From NCBI RefSeq assembly GCF_000241485.1, contig NZ_JH584241.1, positions 3,545,443 through 3,603,036 of the forward strand: DNA of 57,594 bases, read 5' to 3'. Position 1 is the stretch's first letter, and every line of letters begins with the position of its first letter. Source of the stretch: Sphingomonas sp. PAMC 26605. Lineage in GTDB: Bacteria; Pseudomonadota; Alphaproteobacteria; Sphingomonadales; Sphingomonadaceae. The notes beneath the pieces were generated by a model. It saw only the letters and a list, made by a program, of their open reading frames with translations, had not been told where the DNA came from and did not search any database. The position numbers and the translations under genes were made by a program. This document shows positions 1 to 9,315 of this stretch, piece by piece.

Positions 1-34
1 CCCACCCCCAACCCCTCCCCTGAAGGGGAGGGGC
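1..34. repeat. C/G-rich palindromic repeat, partial copy at window edge
   Basis: Contains the palindrome CCCCTCCCCTGAAGGGGAGG flanked by a C-rich run. The same element occurs in the opposite orientation at 9921-9960 and as an inverted pair at 22416-22517. It directly abuts the first gene, and the reading frame of that gene stays open through it to the window edge. Confidence 0.75.
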
Positions 35-895
35 TTGATCCTTGCCGCACTGGCGCTCTCCGCCTGCACCGCGACACCGCCGGTCGCGGTCGCGCCACCG
101 CCGGTCGCCGTCCCCACCATCCCTCCCGGCATGCAATATCTCTACGGTTCGGGCGAAGCCGCCGCGGAGTCGGTGCAGATGTGGCAAGGGTTGGTCAGCT
201 ATGCAGAGACCCAGGTGCGCGCGCGTCCAAGCGCCAGCGTAATCCTCGACGAAGGCGCGACGTTGGCTTCACCGCGTTTCGTGTCCTGCGGCGCAAAGCC
301 GTTTGCCGCCGTGTTCGACGTCGATGAGACAGTGTTGCTCAATCTCGGGTTTGAGTATGATGACGCAACACACCCCGGGCGCAGATACGACGAGAAGCGT
401 TGGCAAGAGTGGGAACGCACCGGCGGTGGCAAGGTAGATGCTACGCCAGGCGCGACAAAGGCGCTTAACGCACTGCGCCAGTTGGGCATTACTGTCATCT
501 TCAACACGAACCGGAGCGTCGAAACCGCCGACAGCACTGCCAAGACGCTAACCGACGCGGGGCTGGGCCCGGCGGTCCACAAGCAAACCTTGTGGTTAAA
601 GGGCGACGACAACACCGGTGGTCTCAAGGATGTCCGCCGTTGGTGGATCGCTGACAAATATTGCGTAATCGCAATGGGCGGCGACCAGCTCGGTGATTTC
701 AGCGACCTGTTCAACGCTGGGCTCGCCCCCGCCGCCCGCCGCACCGCGGTAATGAGCGCGCCGATCGCCGCCAAGTTCGGCGCGGGCTGGTTCGTCCTGC
801 CCAACCCCGTTTACGGCACCGCGCTCAAAGGGGGCATCGACCAGGTCTTCCCCGCCGACAAGCGCTGGACGCCCCCTGTATCTGGAGAGAAATAA
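35..895 (+). CDS. HAD-family acid phosphatase, class B/e(P4)-like lipoprotein
   Basis: A predicted lipoprotein phosphatase of HAD subfamily IIIB that would dephosphorylate nucleotides or other phosphomonoesters on the periplasmic side. Visible motifs are a lipobox LSAC with Cys at residue 11, HAD motif I DVDET at 95-99, motif II FNTNR at 156-160, and the acidic motif GDQLGD at 216-221. The TTG start is a guess: the frame is open upstream through the repeat to base 1, and upstream codons would add Lys and Arg, which suit a signal-peptide n-region. The stop overlaps the next start (TAATG), so it is translationally coupled to the CoA-transferase gene. The family is clear; the substrate is not. 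Confidence 0.85.
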   Translation: MILAALALSACTATPPVAVAPPPVAVPTIPPGMQYLYGSGEAAAESVQMWQGLVSYAETQVRARPSASVILDEGATLASPRFVSCGAKPFAAVFDVDETVLLNLGFEYDDATHPGRRYDEKRWQEWERTGGGKVDATPGATKALNALRQLGITVIFNTNRSVETADSTAKTLTDAGLGPAVHKQTLWLKGDDNTGGLKDVRRWWIADKYCVIAMGGDQLGDFSDLFNAGLAPAARRTAVMSAPIAAKFGAGWFVLPNPVYGTALKGGIDQVFPADKRWTPPVSGEK

Positions 896-1530
896 TGGCC
901 TGGACTCGTGACCAAATGGCAGCCCGCGCCGCGCGCGAATTGCAGGACGGCTTTTACGTCAACCTCGGCATCGGCATCCCGACGCTCGTCGCCAACCATA
1001 TCCCCGAAGGCGTCACCGTCACGCTCCAGTCGGAGAACGGCATGCTCGGCATCGGCCCCTTCCCGCTCGCGGGCGAGGAAGATGCCGACCTCATCAACGC
1101 CGGCAAGCAGACGATCAGCGAGCTCCCGCAATCGGCCTATTTCGGCTCGGACCAGAGCTTCGCGATGATCCGCGGCGGGCATATCGACCTGACCGTGCTC
1201 GGCGCGATGGAAGTCGCCGAGAATGGCGACATCGCCAACTGGATGATCCCGGGCAAGATGATCAAAGGCATGGGCGGCGCGATGGATTTGGTCGCGGGCG
1301 TCAAGAAGATCATCGTCGTGATGGAACACACCAGCAAAAACGGCGACCCCAAGTTCATTCCCGCCTGCACGCTGCCGCTGACCGGCAAGAACGTCGTCGA
1401 CATGGTCATCACCGATCTCGCGGTGTTCCAGCGCCCAGACCACGCCTCGCCGTTCAAGCTGATCGAGATGGCGCCGGGCGTCAACGCCGACGAGATCGCC
1501 GCCAAGACCACCGCGCACTATCTGGCGTAA
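895..1530 (+). CDS. scoB: 3-oxoacid CoA-transferase subunit B
   Basis: Beta subunit of a succinyl-CoA:3-ketoacid CoA-transferase, which transfers CoA to acetoacetate for ketone-body or polyhydroxybutyrate carbon use. The glycine-rich N-terminal segment ([13 protein letters not shown]) and the SENG motif carrying the likely catalytic Glu47 are present. At 211 residues it has the usual length. A ribosome binding site GGAGAG lies before the ATG, which overlaps the upstream phosphatase stop by one base. The partner alpha subunit is not in the window and is normally just upstream, so it may lie left of base 1. Confidence 0.93.
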   Translation: MAWTRDQMAARAARELQDGFYVNLGIGIPTLVANHIPEGVTVTLQSENGMLGIGPFPLAGEEDADLINAGKQTISELPQSAYFGSDQSFAMIRGGHIDLTVLGAMEVAENGDIANWMIPGKMIKGMGGAMDLVAGVKKIIVVMEHTSKNGDPKFIPACTLPLTGKNVVDMVITDLAVFQRPDHASPFKLIEMAPGVNADEIAAKTTAHYLA

Positions 1531-1534
1531 GGCG

Positions 1535-2218
1535 ATGGGCTATACGCTGATCACCGCGAACCGGAATTATTCGAGCTGGTCGCTGCGGCCCTGGCTGCTG
1601 CTGCGCGCGCTCGATATTCCGTTCGAGGACCGGCTCGAGCCCTTCACGCAGGCCGTCAATTACGACGCCTTCCGCGCCTTCTCGCCGACCGGGCAGGTGC
1701 CCGTGCTGATCGACGGCGACCGCACCGTGTGGGATTCGCTCGGGATCGTGCTGTACATCGCCGAGCGCCACCCCGGCGTCTGGCCCGAGGACGCAGCGGC
1801 GCGGGCCTGGGCGCAATGCGCCACCGCCGAAATGCACGGCGGCTTCGGCGCGGTGCGGAACGCCTATACGATGAACGTCGGCGTCCGGGTGCGCCCGCCC
1901 GCCCCGACCCCGACGCTCGCCCGCGAGGTCGCGCGGCTCGCCGAGCTGTGGTCCGAGGGGATCGATCGCTTCGGCGGCCCGTGGCTCGGCGGCCCGACGT
2001 TCGGCGCGGTCGATGCCTTCTTCGCGCCGGTCGCGTTTCGCGTGCGCACCTATGGCCTCGATGTCGGCGCCCACGGCGCGGCGTGGGTCGCGCGCATCCT
2101 CGAGCATCCGGCGATGCGCGAATGGGAAAGCGCCGCGCTCGCCGAAAGCTGGCGCGAGGCGGCGCACGAGGCCGAACTCGCCGCGGCCGGAACGCTCACC
2201 GCCGACTATCGCCTATGA
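1535..2218 (+). CDS. glutathione S-transferase family protein
   Basis: A cytosolic GST-fold protein of 227 residues. The N-terminal thioredoxin-like domain includes NRNYSSWSLRPWLLL, where a Ser would be the thiol-activating residue, and the cis-Pro segment GQVPVL. The C-terminal helical domain runs from about residue 90. It starts four bases after scoB and its stop overlaps the next ATG (ATGA), so scoB, this gene and the esterase form one transcript. The physiological substrate cannot be read from the sequence; conjugation or reduction of an electrophile is likely. Confidence 0.88.
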   Translation: MGYTLITANRNYSSWSLRPWLLLRALDIPFEDRLEPFTQAVNYDAFRAFSPTGQVPVLIDGDRTVWDSLGIVLYIAERHPGVWPEDAAARAWAQCATAEMHGGFGAVRNAYTMNVGVRVRPPAPTPTLAREVARLAELWSEGIDRFGGPWLGGPTFGAVDAFFAPVAFRVRTYGLDVGAHGAAWVARILEHPAMREWESAALAESWREAAHEAELAAAGTLTADYRL

Positions 2219-3102
2219 TCCGCTGGGCGCTGACGGGCATCGCGCTGCTGGTCGCGATCGCCGTCGGATCGATCTACGCGTTCGTGTCGCCGCCGGGCCA
2301 GCTCAGCTTGCTCGACGCGGCGATGGGCGGCGGCTCGGGCACCGAACGCCCCGGCAGCGCGATCCCCTTCGGCAGCGAGGGCCAGACGCTCGACGTTTGG
2401 CGTCCCGCCGGACCGGTGACGAAACGCCCGGTGCTGATTTTCTGGTATGGCGGCGGCTGGGTCGCGGGCACGCGCCAGGGCTATGCCTTCGCCGCGCGCG
2501 CCTTTGCGCGAAACGGCTTCGTCGTCGTAGTGCCCGATTACCGCAAGGTCCCGCAGATCCGCTTCCCCGCGATGCTTCAGGACGGCGCGCAGGCGGTGAA
2601 ATGGACGCGCGACCATATCGCCGAATACGGCGGCGACCCCGCGCGGATCGGCGTCGCAGGCCATTCGGCAGGCGCGTACACCGTCGCGATGCTGACACTC
2701 GACCCGCGCTGGCTGAAGGCGGAGGCCGTCGATCCCGGGATCATCAGGGCTGCGATCGGCCTGTCGGGCCCGTACGATTTTTACCCATTCGACAAGAAGC
2801 GCTCGATCGACGCGATGCAGGGCGCGAAGGACCCGCTGATGACGCAGCCGATCCACTTCGCGCGCGGCGACGCCGCGCCGATGCTGCTCGTCACGTCTAC
2901 AAAGGACACCGAGGTCCGCCCGCGCAACGCGATCCATCTGACGGCAGCGCTGAAGGCGAAAGGCGGGGCGGTCGAGTTCCGCAACTATCCGGGCATCACG
3001 CACGAGAATGTCGCGATGGCGCTGTCGGTGCCGTTCCGCGGCAAGGCGCCGGTGCTCGCCGACAGCGTCGCCTTCCTTAACGCGCATCTCGGGAGGCCGT
3101 AA
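2215..3102 (+). CDS. membrane-anchored alpha/beta hydrolase (esterase/lipase)
   Basis: An esterase of the hormone-sensitive-lipase-like group with 295 residues. Residues 5-23 form a hydrophobic N-terminal anchor or uncleaved signal. The oxyanion-hole segment reads WYGGGW (78-82), the nucleophile elbow is GHSAG (Ser151), and the acid and base are probably Asp231 and His263. The ATG was chosen because it overlaps the GST stop by four bases and begins the hydrophobic segment; the frame is open further upstream inside the GST gene but that part is not protein-like. The substrate is unknown. Confidence 0.85.
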   Translation: MIRWALTGIALLVAIAVGSIYAFVSPPGQLSLLDAAMGGGSGTERPGSAIPFGSEGQTLDVWRPAGPVTKRPVLIFWYGGGWVAGTRQGYAFAARAFARNGFVVVVPDYRKVPQIRFPAMLQDGAQAVKWTRDHIAEYGGDPARIGVAGHSAGAYTVAMLTLDPRWLKAEAVDPGIIRAAIGLSGPYDFYPFDKKRSIDAMQGAKDPLMTQPIHFARGDAAPMLLVTSTKDTEVRPRNAIHLTAALKAKGGAVEFRNYPGITHENVAMALSVPFRGKAPVLADSVAFLNAHLGRP

Positions 3103-3103
3103 C

Positions 3104-3370
3104 GATACGCGTCCTGCCGACCCGATCGTCGGGTTGGCTGGGTCGTTTCCTCGCCCCGTTGCTGCGCCACGCCGGGCACGGCGTCACGAGGCTCGACGTC
3201 GCCCCCGGCGCCCGCACTAACACGATCGGCAGCGTCGCCGGCCGCCCGCCGAACCGCGACCCGCGCAGCGCGCGGGGACGCCGCGGCGTGGATCGACGAG
3301 GATGACGACACGCTTCGCATTCTCGATGGCGAGAACATGAAGGCCGACGAATGCCGCCATCGTGCCTTCA
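3104..3370 (+). pseudogene. eroded NAD-dependent epimerase/dehydratase remnant
   Basis: Reading from 3106, the text (ATA in place of ATG) gives RSSGWLGRFLAPLLRHAGHG followed by a strand ending in LDVAPGA. This looks like the first beta-alpha-beta unit and GxxGxxG loop of an extended short-chain dehydrogenase. The first glycine is replaced by Arg and the frame hits a stop at about 3303. A second protein-like stretch in another frame (AWIDEDDDTLRILDGENM, about 3285-3342) could be the distal end. There is no start, no ribosome binding site and no full domain. The identification rests on the Rossmann motif only. Confidence 0.35.
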
Positions 3371-3385
3371 GTTTAAATCACCCCC

Positions 3386-3467
3386 GTCATCCCCGCGAAA
3401 GCGGGGATCCCGCTTCTGCTGCTCGAACCGGGCGAGGCAGCGGGCCCCCCGCTTTCGCGGGGGTGAC
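3386..3467. repeat. GTCAY-type palindromic repeat, CCCCGCGAAAGCGGGG subtype
   Basis: Outer ends GTCATCCCC and GGGGGTGAC enclose two hairpins built on CCCCGCGAAAGCGGGG-type arms, with a variable centre. Same subtype as 31026-31105 and 52088-52166. It lies in the decayed gap between the esterase and leuC. Confidence 0.85.
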
Positions 3468-3754
3468 GAGGGCTGTGCTCGATATTATCGCGGCTGGGCC
3501 TCGACGCCCGATTGCCACAGCACCACGGCATGCTGCTCGCGTGCCTCGCCCGGGCTTTAGAATCGTCCCGACTTGCCGCCATACCCCGCACCCAGATCGG
3601 TCTCGATCAGCGACACCCGCGATCCTGCGCGCGCTCCGCGACCACCTGCCGCTGCCGTTCGAACACACTTCACACTCCATTCCGCCGATCCTCGCGCAAT
3701 AAGTGCCACGTCAAGCTTCCCGCCCGCGCATCTTTCGGCTACGGGCCGCGCATC
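3468..3754. other. intergenic DNA upstream of leuC, possible gene remnant
   Basis: No intact gene is visible. On the minus strand one frame gives [18 protein letters not shown], a TAA stop, then [15 protein letters not shown] and a second stop. This reads like the decayed end of a protein, but I cannot name the family. The promoter for leuC must lie here, yet no convincing -35/-10 pair stands out. Confidence 0.3.
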
Positions 3755-5191
3755 ATGGCCACCAAACCCCGCACCCTGTACGAAAAAATCTGGGCCGACC
3801 ACGTCGTCGAGCAGCGCGACGACGGCACCTGCCTGATCTATATCGACCGTCACCTCGTCCACGAAGTGACCAGCCCGCAAGCCTTCTCCGGCCTCCGCGC
3901 CAACGGCCGTGCCGTCCGCCGCCCCGACCTCACGCTCGCGGTGCCCGATCACAATCTCCCGACCACCGCGCGCCGCGATGGGGCAGGCCGTCCGCTGCCG
4001 ATCGCCGATCCCGAAAGCGCCGCGCAGCTCGACGCGCTGACGCGCAACACCCAGGATTTCGGGATCGACTATATCGACGCGCTCGCGCCTGCGCAGGGCA
4101 TCGTCCATGTCGTCGGCCCGGAGCAGGGCTTCACGCTGCCCGGCACCACGCTCGTCTGCGGCGACAGCCACACTTCGGCGCATGGCGCGCTCGGCGCGCT
4201 GGCGTTCGGCATCGGCACGAGCGAGGTCGAGCATGTCCTCGCGACGCAGACGCTGCTGCTCGGCCAGTCGAAGACGATGGAAGTCCGCGTCGACGGCAAG
4301 CTCGGCTTCGGCGTGTCGGCGAAGGACGTCGCGCTCGCGATCATCGGCAAGCTCGGCGCCGCCGGCGGCACGGGCTATGTGCTCGAATATACCGGCTCGA
4401 CGATCCGCGAGATGTCGATCGAGGGCCGCCTGACGATCGCCAACATGTCGATCGAGGCGGGCGCGCGCGCCGGGCTCGTCGCGCCCGACGAGACGACCTT
4501 CGCCTATCTCGAGGGCCGTCCGATGGCCCCCAAGGGCGCCGATTGGGACGAAGCGCTCGCCTATTGGCGCACGCTGCCGAGCGACCCCGGCGCGGTGTAC
4601 GACGCCCTCGTCACGATCGACGCCGCCGAAATCGCCCCGCTGCTCACCTGGGGCACGTCCCCGGAAGACGTCGTGCCGATCACCGGCGTCGTCCCCGATC
4701 CCGACAGCTTCGCCGATCCCGCCAAGCGCGATGCCGCACGCAAATCGCTGGCCTATATGGGCCTGACCGCGGGCACCGCGATGCAGGACGTCGGGGTCGA
4801 TTACGTCTTCATCGGCAGCTGCACCAACAGCCGCATCGAGGACCTCCGCGCCGCTGCCAAGGTCGCCGACGGCCGCCACGTCGCCGATGGCGTCACCGCG
4901 CTCGTCGTGCCTGGCTCGGGGCTGGTCAAGGCGCAGGCCGAATCCGAAGGGCTCGACCGCATCTTCATCGCCGCCGGCTTCGACTGGCGCGAGCCGGGCT
5001 GCTCGATGTGCCTGGCGATGAACCCCGATAAAGTCCCGCCGGGGCAACGCTGCGCTTCCACTTCGAATCGAAATTTCGTAGGGCGCCAGGGACCGGGTGC
5101 GCGGACACATCTGGTTTCACCGGCGATGGCGGCTGCGGCCGCGGTCACCGGACGATTGAGCGATGTTCGTAATCTGGTTACGAATTCCTGA
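3755..5191 (+). CDS. leuC: 3-isopropylmalate dehydratase large subunit
   Basis: Large subunit of isopropylmalate isomerase, which converts 2-isopropylmalate to 3-isopropylmalate in leucine biosynthesis and works as a heterodimer with LeuD. The [4Fe-4S] cluster ligands are visible as Cys356 (GSCTNS) and Cys416/Cys419 (GCSMC). [12 protein letters not shown] at 136-147 is the aconitase-family active-site segment. At 478 residues the length is normal when the ATG at 3755 is used. The frame is open upstream, but that part is intergenic translation and was excluded. A small peptide gene and leuD follow. Confidence 0.97.
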   Translation: MATKPRTLYEKIWADHVVEQRDDGTCLIYIDRHLVHEVTSPQAFSGLRANGRAVRRPDLTLAVPDHNLPTTARRDGAGRPLPIADPESAAQLDALTRNTQDFGIDYIDALAPAQGIVHVVGPEQGFTLPGTTLVCGDSHTSAHGALGALAFGIGTSEVEHVLATQTLLLGQSKTMEVRVDGKLGFGVSAKDVALAIIGKLGAAGGTGYVLEYTGSTIREMSIEGRLTIANMSIEAGARAGLVAPDETTFAYLEGRPMAPKGADWDEALAYWRTLPSDPGAVYDALVTIDAAEIAPLLTWGTSPEDVVPITGVVPDPDSFADPAKRDAARKSLAYMGLTAGTAMQDVGVDYVFIGSCTNSRIEDLRAAAKVADGRHVADGVTALVVPGSGLVKAQAESEGLDRIFIAAGFDWREPGCSMCLAMNPDKVPPGQRCASTSNRNFVGRQGPGARTHLVSPAMAAAAAVTGRLSDVRNLVTNS

Positions 5192-5201
5192 GGGGCATGT
5201 G

Positions 5202-5315
5202 ATGAAACGCGTTCTTGTTCTGCTCGTAATGGGCACCTTGTTGAGCGGGATGGCCGCCTATGTCGCCACCGCCCAGACCAGCGCCGCCACCCCGCCGACC
5301 CCGACCGGGCGCTAA
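5202..5315 (+). CDS. 37-residue putative secreted peptide between leuC and leuD
   Basis: A short gene with a good context: GAGGGG eight bases before an ATG, ten bases after the leuC stop, and a TAA three bases before leuD. The product starts MKRVLVLLVMGTLLSGMAAY and has the layout of a Sec signal peptide, with Lys2-Arg3, a hydrophobic core and a likely AxA-type cleavage near residue 23-25. About a dozen residues rich in Thr, Pro and Ala remain. It sits in the leu operon and is probably cotranslated with it. I do not recognise a family. It could be a secreted peptide, a membrane microprotein or a translated spacer. Confidence 0.6.
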   Translation: MKRVLVLLVMGTLLSGMAAYVATAQTSAATPPTPTGR

Positions 5316-5318
5316 CGC

Positions 5319-5948
5319 ATGCAGCCAGTGACGCAGGTTTCGGGCAAAGCCTATCCCTGGGGCCAGAAGAACGTCGATACCGACGTCATCATTCCCGCGC
5401 ACTGGCTCAAGACGATCACCCGCGAGGGGCTCGGCAAGGGTGCGTTCGAAACGGTGCGCGCGGTCCCCGGCAACATTTTCGACGATCCGCGCTACGCCGG
5501 CGCGCCGATCCTGATCGCCGGCGACAATTTCGGCTGCGGTTCGAGCCGCGAGCATGCCGCCTGGGCGCTCGCCGACATGGGCATCACCGCGGTGCTCGCG
5601 CCGAGCTTCTCCGACATCTTCTCGGGCAACGCCTTCAAGAACGGGATCGTCGCGGTCGTGCTGCCGCAGGAGGCGATCGACCGCCTGCTCGAGGTCGCGC
5701 AGGACCAGCCGATCACCGTCGATCTCGAGACGATGACGGTCACCACCCCGTACCAGGATCGCTTCGGCTTCGAACTCGACGCGTTTCGTCGCCAGTGCCT
5801 GATGGAAGGGCTGGACGAGATCGGCCTGACACTGGCAAGAGATACCCAGATTTCGAAATACGAAGCCGGGGTAAAAGAACACCGGCCGTGGATGAGCGGA
5901 GACCGGGCACATGCGAGCACTTCTGTCGAAAGCGGCGGGCGGACCTGA
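5319..5948 (+). CDS. leuD: 3-isopropylmalate dehydratase small subunit
   Basis: Small (swivel) subunit of isopropylmalate isomerase, partner of LeuC. The conserved segments [14 protein letters not shown] (18-31) and [13 protein letters not shown] (68-80) mark the substrate-binding loop. The protein is 209 residues, slightly long: the last 13 codons overlap the next gene by 38 bases and encode a non-conserved tail. It lies three bases after the small peptide gene, so leuC, the peptide and leuD are very likely one transcript. Confidence 0.96.
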   Translation: MQPVTQVSGKAYPWGQKNVDTDVIIPAHWLKTITREGLGKGAFETVRAVPGNIFDDPRYAGAPILIAGDNFGCGSSREHAAWALADMGITAVLAPSFSDIFSGNAFKNGIVAVVLPQEAIDRLLEVAQDQPITVDLETMTVTTPYQDRFGFELDAFRRQCLMEGLDEIGLTLARDTQISKYEAGVKEHRPWMSGDRAHASTSVESGGRT

Positions 5949-6912
5949 AACTCTAGTCCTCGACGAGCTGCCCGATCCGGTGGCGACTGCGGGCCAGGTC
6001 GTGGTCGCGGTCAAGGCGTGCGCGATCAACTATCCCGACGTGCTGATCATCGAGGACAAATACCAGTTCAAGCCGCAACGCCCGTTCGCGCCGGGCGGCG
6101 AGATCGCCGGCGTGATCGAGAGCGTGGGCGAAGGCGTCACCGGCTGGAATGTCGGCGACCGCGTGATCGGCATGACCGGGCATGGCGGGCTGGTCGAGAA
6201 GGTCGCGGTACCGGCCGGCTCGCTCTACCCGCTCCCGCCCGAGCGCGATTTCGCCGAGGGCGCGGCGCTGCTGCTCACCTACGCCACCACCATTCACGCT
6301 CTGCTCGACCGCGGGCATCTCGCCGAAGGCCAGAGCCTGCTCGTGCTCGGCGCGGCGGGCGGCGTCGGTCTTGCGGCGATCGAACTCGGCAAGGCGTTCG
6401 GTGCGCGCGTCGTCGCGGCGGTGTCGTCCGAGGAGAAGGCGCAGGCAGCCCGCGAGGCTGGCGCCGACGAGACGCTGATCTACGCCCGCGCGCCGTTCGA
6501 CAAGGACCAGTCGAAGGCGCTCGCCGAACAGTTCAAGGCACTCGGCGGCAAGGCCGGCTATAACGTGATCTACGATCCGGTTGGCGGCGATTATGCCGAA
6601 CCCGCTTTGCGCTCGATCGGCTGGGAAGGCCGCTACCTCGTCGTCGGCTTCCCCGCCGGCATCCCCAAACTCCCGCTCAACCTGACGCTGCTGAAAAGCT
6701 GCGACGTCTGCGGCGTCTTCTGGGGCGCCTTCGCCGCGCGCGATCCCAAGGCCAATGCCGCGCATATTGAGCGTCTGTTCCAGCTGTGGGAAGACGGCAA
6801 GATCGCCCCGCGCGTCACCGAGACCTTCGCGTTCGAGGATGGCGGCAAGGCGATCGCCAAGATGGCAGCCCGCGCCGCGATCGGGAAGCTGGTGGTCAAG
6901 ATCGCCGACTGA
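5911..6912 (+). CDS. NADPH:quinone oxidoreductase family protein (MDR superfamily)
   Basis: A zinc-independent medium-chain dehydrogenase/reductase of 333 residues. The N-terminal GroES-like domain contains the VGDRV turn (81-85) and the Rossmann domain has AAGGVG at 148-153 for nucleotide binding. No zinc-ligand cysteines are visible, as expected for the quinone-oxidoreductase branch. It likely reduces quinones or enoyl compounds with NADPH. The ATG lies inside leuD (38-base overlap), preceded by GGAGA, and the downstream N-terminus [13 protein letters not shown] is typical for this family, which supports that start. Confidence 0.88.
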   Translation: MRALLSKAAGGPETLVLDELPDPVATAGQVVVAVKACAINYPDVLIIEDKYQFKPQRPFAPGGEIAGVIESVGEGVTGWNVGDRVIGMTGHGGLVEKVAVPAGSLYPLPPERDFAEGAALLLTYATTIHALLDRGHLAEGQSLLVLGAAGGVGLAAIELGKAFGARVVAAVSSEEKAQAAREAGADETLIYARAPFDKDQSKALAEQFKALGGKAGYNVIYDPVGGDYAEPALRSIGWEGRYLVVGFPAGIPKLPLNLTLLKSCDVCGVFWGAFAARDPKANAAHIERLFQLWEDGKIAPRVTETFAFEDGGKAIAKMAARAAIGKLVVKIAD

Positions 6913-6922
6913 CGCCCCTTCC

Positions 6923-6950
6923 CGTCACCCCCGGCCTCGGCCGGGGGGCC
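6923..6950. repeat. half copy of the GTCAY palindromic repeat
   Basis: GTCACC followed by CCCGGCCTCGGCCGGGG, equivalent to one arm of the elements at 16626 and 16926. The second arm is absent. It lies 10 bases after the quinone oxidoreductase stop and could act as a transcription-end hairpin. Confidence 0.55.
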
Positions 6951-6974
6951 GCCCTGGGTCGGATCGAATCTCTT

Positions 6975-7118
6975 CTTTCTCCGCGTCCTTCGCGCCTCTG
7001 CGCGAACCAATCTTTTTTTTGCGCGCAGAGGCGCGGAGGACGCAGAGAGGTTGCCCTTCGTGTCTTCGCGCCTTCGCGTGAACCACCCTTCCTTTCCACG
7101 CGAAGCCGCGAAGACGCG
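6975..7118. repeat. two-hairpin composite repeat, copy 1
   Basis: Hairpin one pairs the arm around CGCGCCTCTGCGCG (6990-7003) with the complementary arm at 7021-7045 across a T-rich loop. Hairpin two pairs 7059-7080 with 7097-7118 (22 bases, 21 matching). The same two hairpins in the same order and orientation occur at 16744-16896. It lies between convergent genes and may also end transcription. Confidence 0.8.
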
Positions 7119-7126
7119 AAAGCGGC

Positions 7127-8548
7127 TTACGAGCTGGCTACGCGCTCCGCCGACCGGCGCTCGGAGACCCAGACATAGAGCGCAAACACCACCACCACCG
7201 CTGCCATCACCCCAACCCAAACCGGCCCGATCGTCTCCCACAGCAGATAGACGTTGAGCGCCGCGATCACGCTGCAGATCGCGTACCCGACCACCTTCAC
7301 CCACACAGGATTGGCATAGTCCCCCATCCGCGCGCGGCTGCTCGTCACCATCATCAGCGGGAAGATCGCGAACGGCAGCTGCATCGACAGCACGACCTGC
7401 GACACCACCAGCAGCGCGACGGTATCCTTGCCGCCCGTCGCCGAGATCACCACCAGCGCCGGCACGATCGCGATACCGCGCGTCACCAGCCGGCGGATCC
7501 ACGGCGCGATGCGGATTCGCAGGAACCCCTCCATCACGATCTGCCCGGCAAGCGTGCCGGTAATCGTGCTCGACTGCCCCGAAGCGAGCAGCGCCAGCGC
7601 AAACGCCGTCGCCGCCACGCCGCCCAAAGCCGGCCGGAGCAACTCGAACGCCTGCCGCAGATCGTCGACCACGATCCCGCTGCGCCAGAACACCGCCGCC
7701 GCCAGCACCAGGATCGCGGCATTGACGAAAAACGCCGCCCCAAGCGCCAGCGCGGTATCGACCGTGTTGAACCACAAGGCCGCCTTGACGTCGCGCGGGG
7801 TGCGCCCGAACGCGCGCGTCTGGACGATCGAGCTGTGCAGATAGAGGTTATGCGGCATGACGGTCGCGCCGAGGATGCCGAGCGCGACCAGCAACGCCGC
7901 GGTATTGGGAATCGCCGGCGTCACCGCCCCCAGCGCCACCGCGCTCCAGTCGGGCCTGGCGAGCACGATCGTATAGACGAAGCACAAGGCGATCGTCGCG
8001 ATCAGCGCCATCACCACCGCCTCGATCTTGCGGAAGCCGAGGTTGATCAGCAGCAACAACAACAGCACGTCGAGCCCGGTGACGATCACGCCCCACACCA
8101 GCGGCAGCCCGAGCAGCAGATTGAGCGCCACCGCCGAGCCGACCACCTCGGCCAGGTCGCAGGCGATGATCGCGATCTCGCACAGCAGCCACAACGCCAC
8201 CGCCACGGGCCGCGGATAATATTCGCGGCACGATTGCGCGAGGTCCCGCCCGGTGACGATGCCGAGCCGCGCGCAGAGGATCTGCAGGAAGATCGCCATC
8301 AGGTTCGACGCGAGGATGACCCACAGCAAGCTATAGCCGAACTGGCTCCCGCCCGCGAGATCGGTCCCCCAATTGCCCGGGTCCATATAGCCGACCGACA
8401 CCAGGAACCCCGGCCCGGCAAAGCCCAGCCATTGCCGCCACCCGGCCCGCCGCGCGTCGCCCGTCGCCCAGACCTTGAGCGTACGGTGCGCCTCGGGCAG
8501 CGAAGGCGCCAGGTCTTGCGCAGAGGATCGGTCGGGCAATGTGGCCAT
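7127..8548 (-). CDS. mntH: Nramp-family divalent metal (Mn2+/Fe2+) transporter
   Basis: A proton-coupled manganese/iron importer of the inner membrane with 473 residues and about 11 membrane segments. The metal-binding motifs are DPGN at 56-59 in the first helix and MPHN at 231-234 in the sixth. The start at 8548 was chosen because the Nramp-conserved part begins soon after; an upstream ATG at 8569 is also possible and neither has a strong ribosome binding site. It is divergent from the zeta-inhibitor/bolA/grxD group. I found no clear MntR or Fur palindrome in the 199-base divergent region. Confidence 0.93.
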   Translation of the reverse strand: MATLPDRSSAQDLAPSLPEAHRTLKVWATGDARRAGWRQWLGFAGPGFLVSVGYMDPGNWGTDLAGGSQFGYSLLWVILASNLMAIFLQILCARLGIVTGRDLAQSCREYYPRPVAVALWLLCEIAIIACDLAEVVGSAVALNLLLGLPLVWGVIVTGLDVLLLLLLINLGFRKIEAVVMALIATIALCFVYTIVLARPDWSAVALGAVTPAIPNTAALLVALGILGATVMPHNLYLHSSIVQTRAFGRTPRDVKAALWFNTVDTALALGAAFFVNAAILVLAAAVFWRSGIVVDDLRQAFELLRPALGGVAATAFALALLASGQSSTITGTLAGQIVMEGFLRIRIAPWIRRLVTRGIAIVPALVVISATGGKDTVALLVVSQVVLSMQLPFAIFPLMMVTSSRARMGDYANPVWVKVVGYAICSVIAALNVYLLWETIGPVWVGVMAAVVVVFALYVWVSERRSAERVASS

Positions 8549-8747
8549 TGATGGTCGAAATCCCGGCATTGGACGGTGAAGCGATCGATTGCGTTTAGAC
8601 CGATCCGTGCTGTCCCGGCTACGGCCAAGCAAGCGTTTCAGATGCGACAAAGCTGCTTTCGGTGCCAAGCCGCGCGGCGGGCGTTGCGCAAGCCCTGCAG
8701 CACGCTTATCTCGAAGGCGCTATTCGACAGGCCCAAGGGGACCGACC

Positions 8748-9071
8748 ATGACCACTTTCGACGATCGCGAGCGCGCTTTCGAGACCAAATATGCCCGCGA
8801 CGAGGAAGTTGCCTTCCGGATCGTGGCGCGCCGCAACCGTCTGCTCGGCCAATGGGCGGCGACGCAGATGAAGCTGACGCAGGAGGAATCGGACGCCTAT
8901 GCCACCGCCGTGGTCCAGGCCGATTTCGAGGAAGCCGGCGACGAGGACGTGATCCGCAAGCTCGTCAGCGACCTCACCGCCGCGGGCGTCGAGATCGACG
9001 AACCGGCGATCCGCCACGCGATCGAGGAAAAGACCGTCGAGGCGCGCCGCCAGTTGATGGGGACCGAATAA
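8748..9071 (+). CDS. DUF1476 protein, F1-ATPase inhibitor zeta subunit
   Basis: A 107-residue, highly charged helical protein (MTTFDDRERAFETKYARDEE) that matches the alphaproteobacterial zeta subunit, a natural inhibitor of F1-ATPase hydrolysis described in Paracoccus. The ATG follows AAGGGGACC. The reading frame is open upstream but not protein-like. Its TAA overlaps the bolA start by one base (TAATG), so both proteins are probably made from one mRNA. Confidence 0.9.
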   Translation: MTTFDDRERAFETKYARDEEVAFRIVARRNRLLGQWAATQMKLTQEESDAYATAVVQADFEEAGDEDVIRKLVSDLTAAGVEIDEPAIRHAIEEKTVEARRQLMGTE

Positions 9072-9310
9072 TGCCGATGCCCGCCGAAGAGATCGTCTCG
9101 CTGATCGTCGCCGGCATCCCAGATGCGCAGGTCGAGATGACCGATCTCGCGGGCGATAACAACCATTGGGCGGCGCGCGTCGTATCCGAGAGTTTCCGCG
9201 GGCTTCCCCGCCTCAAGCAACAGCGCGCCGTCTATGCCGCGCTCGGTGACAAGATGGGGGGCGTGCTCCACGCGCTCCAGCTGACCACCGCAGTCCCCGT
9301 CCAGGAGTGA
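9071..9310 (+). CDS. BolA/IbaG family iron-sulfur partner protein
   Basis: A 79-residue BolA-fold protein. Members of this family bind monothiol glutaredoxins and share a [2Fe-2S] cluster with them. The helix-turn region [14 protein letters not shown] and the C-terminal invariant HAL (67-69) fit the family. It is coupled to the upstream zeta gene (one-base overlap) and lies five bases before a monothiol glutaredoxin, which strongly supports a BolA-Grx pair in iron sensing or Fe-S trafficking. Confidence 0.9.
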   Translation: MPMPAEEIVSLIVAGIPDAQVEMTDLAGDNNHWAARVVSESFRGLPRLKQQRAVYAALGDKMGGVLHALQLTTAVPVQE

Positions 9311-9315
9311 GTATC

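Noticed and set aside
3337..3702. Open frame reading [13 protein letters not shown] and onward
   Set aside because: It is a translation of the palindromic repeat at 3386-3467; such text is a known database artefact.
8549..8747. MntR/Fur operator for mntH
   Set aside because: No clear palindrome of either type was found by eye in the divergent region.
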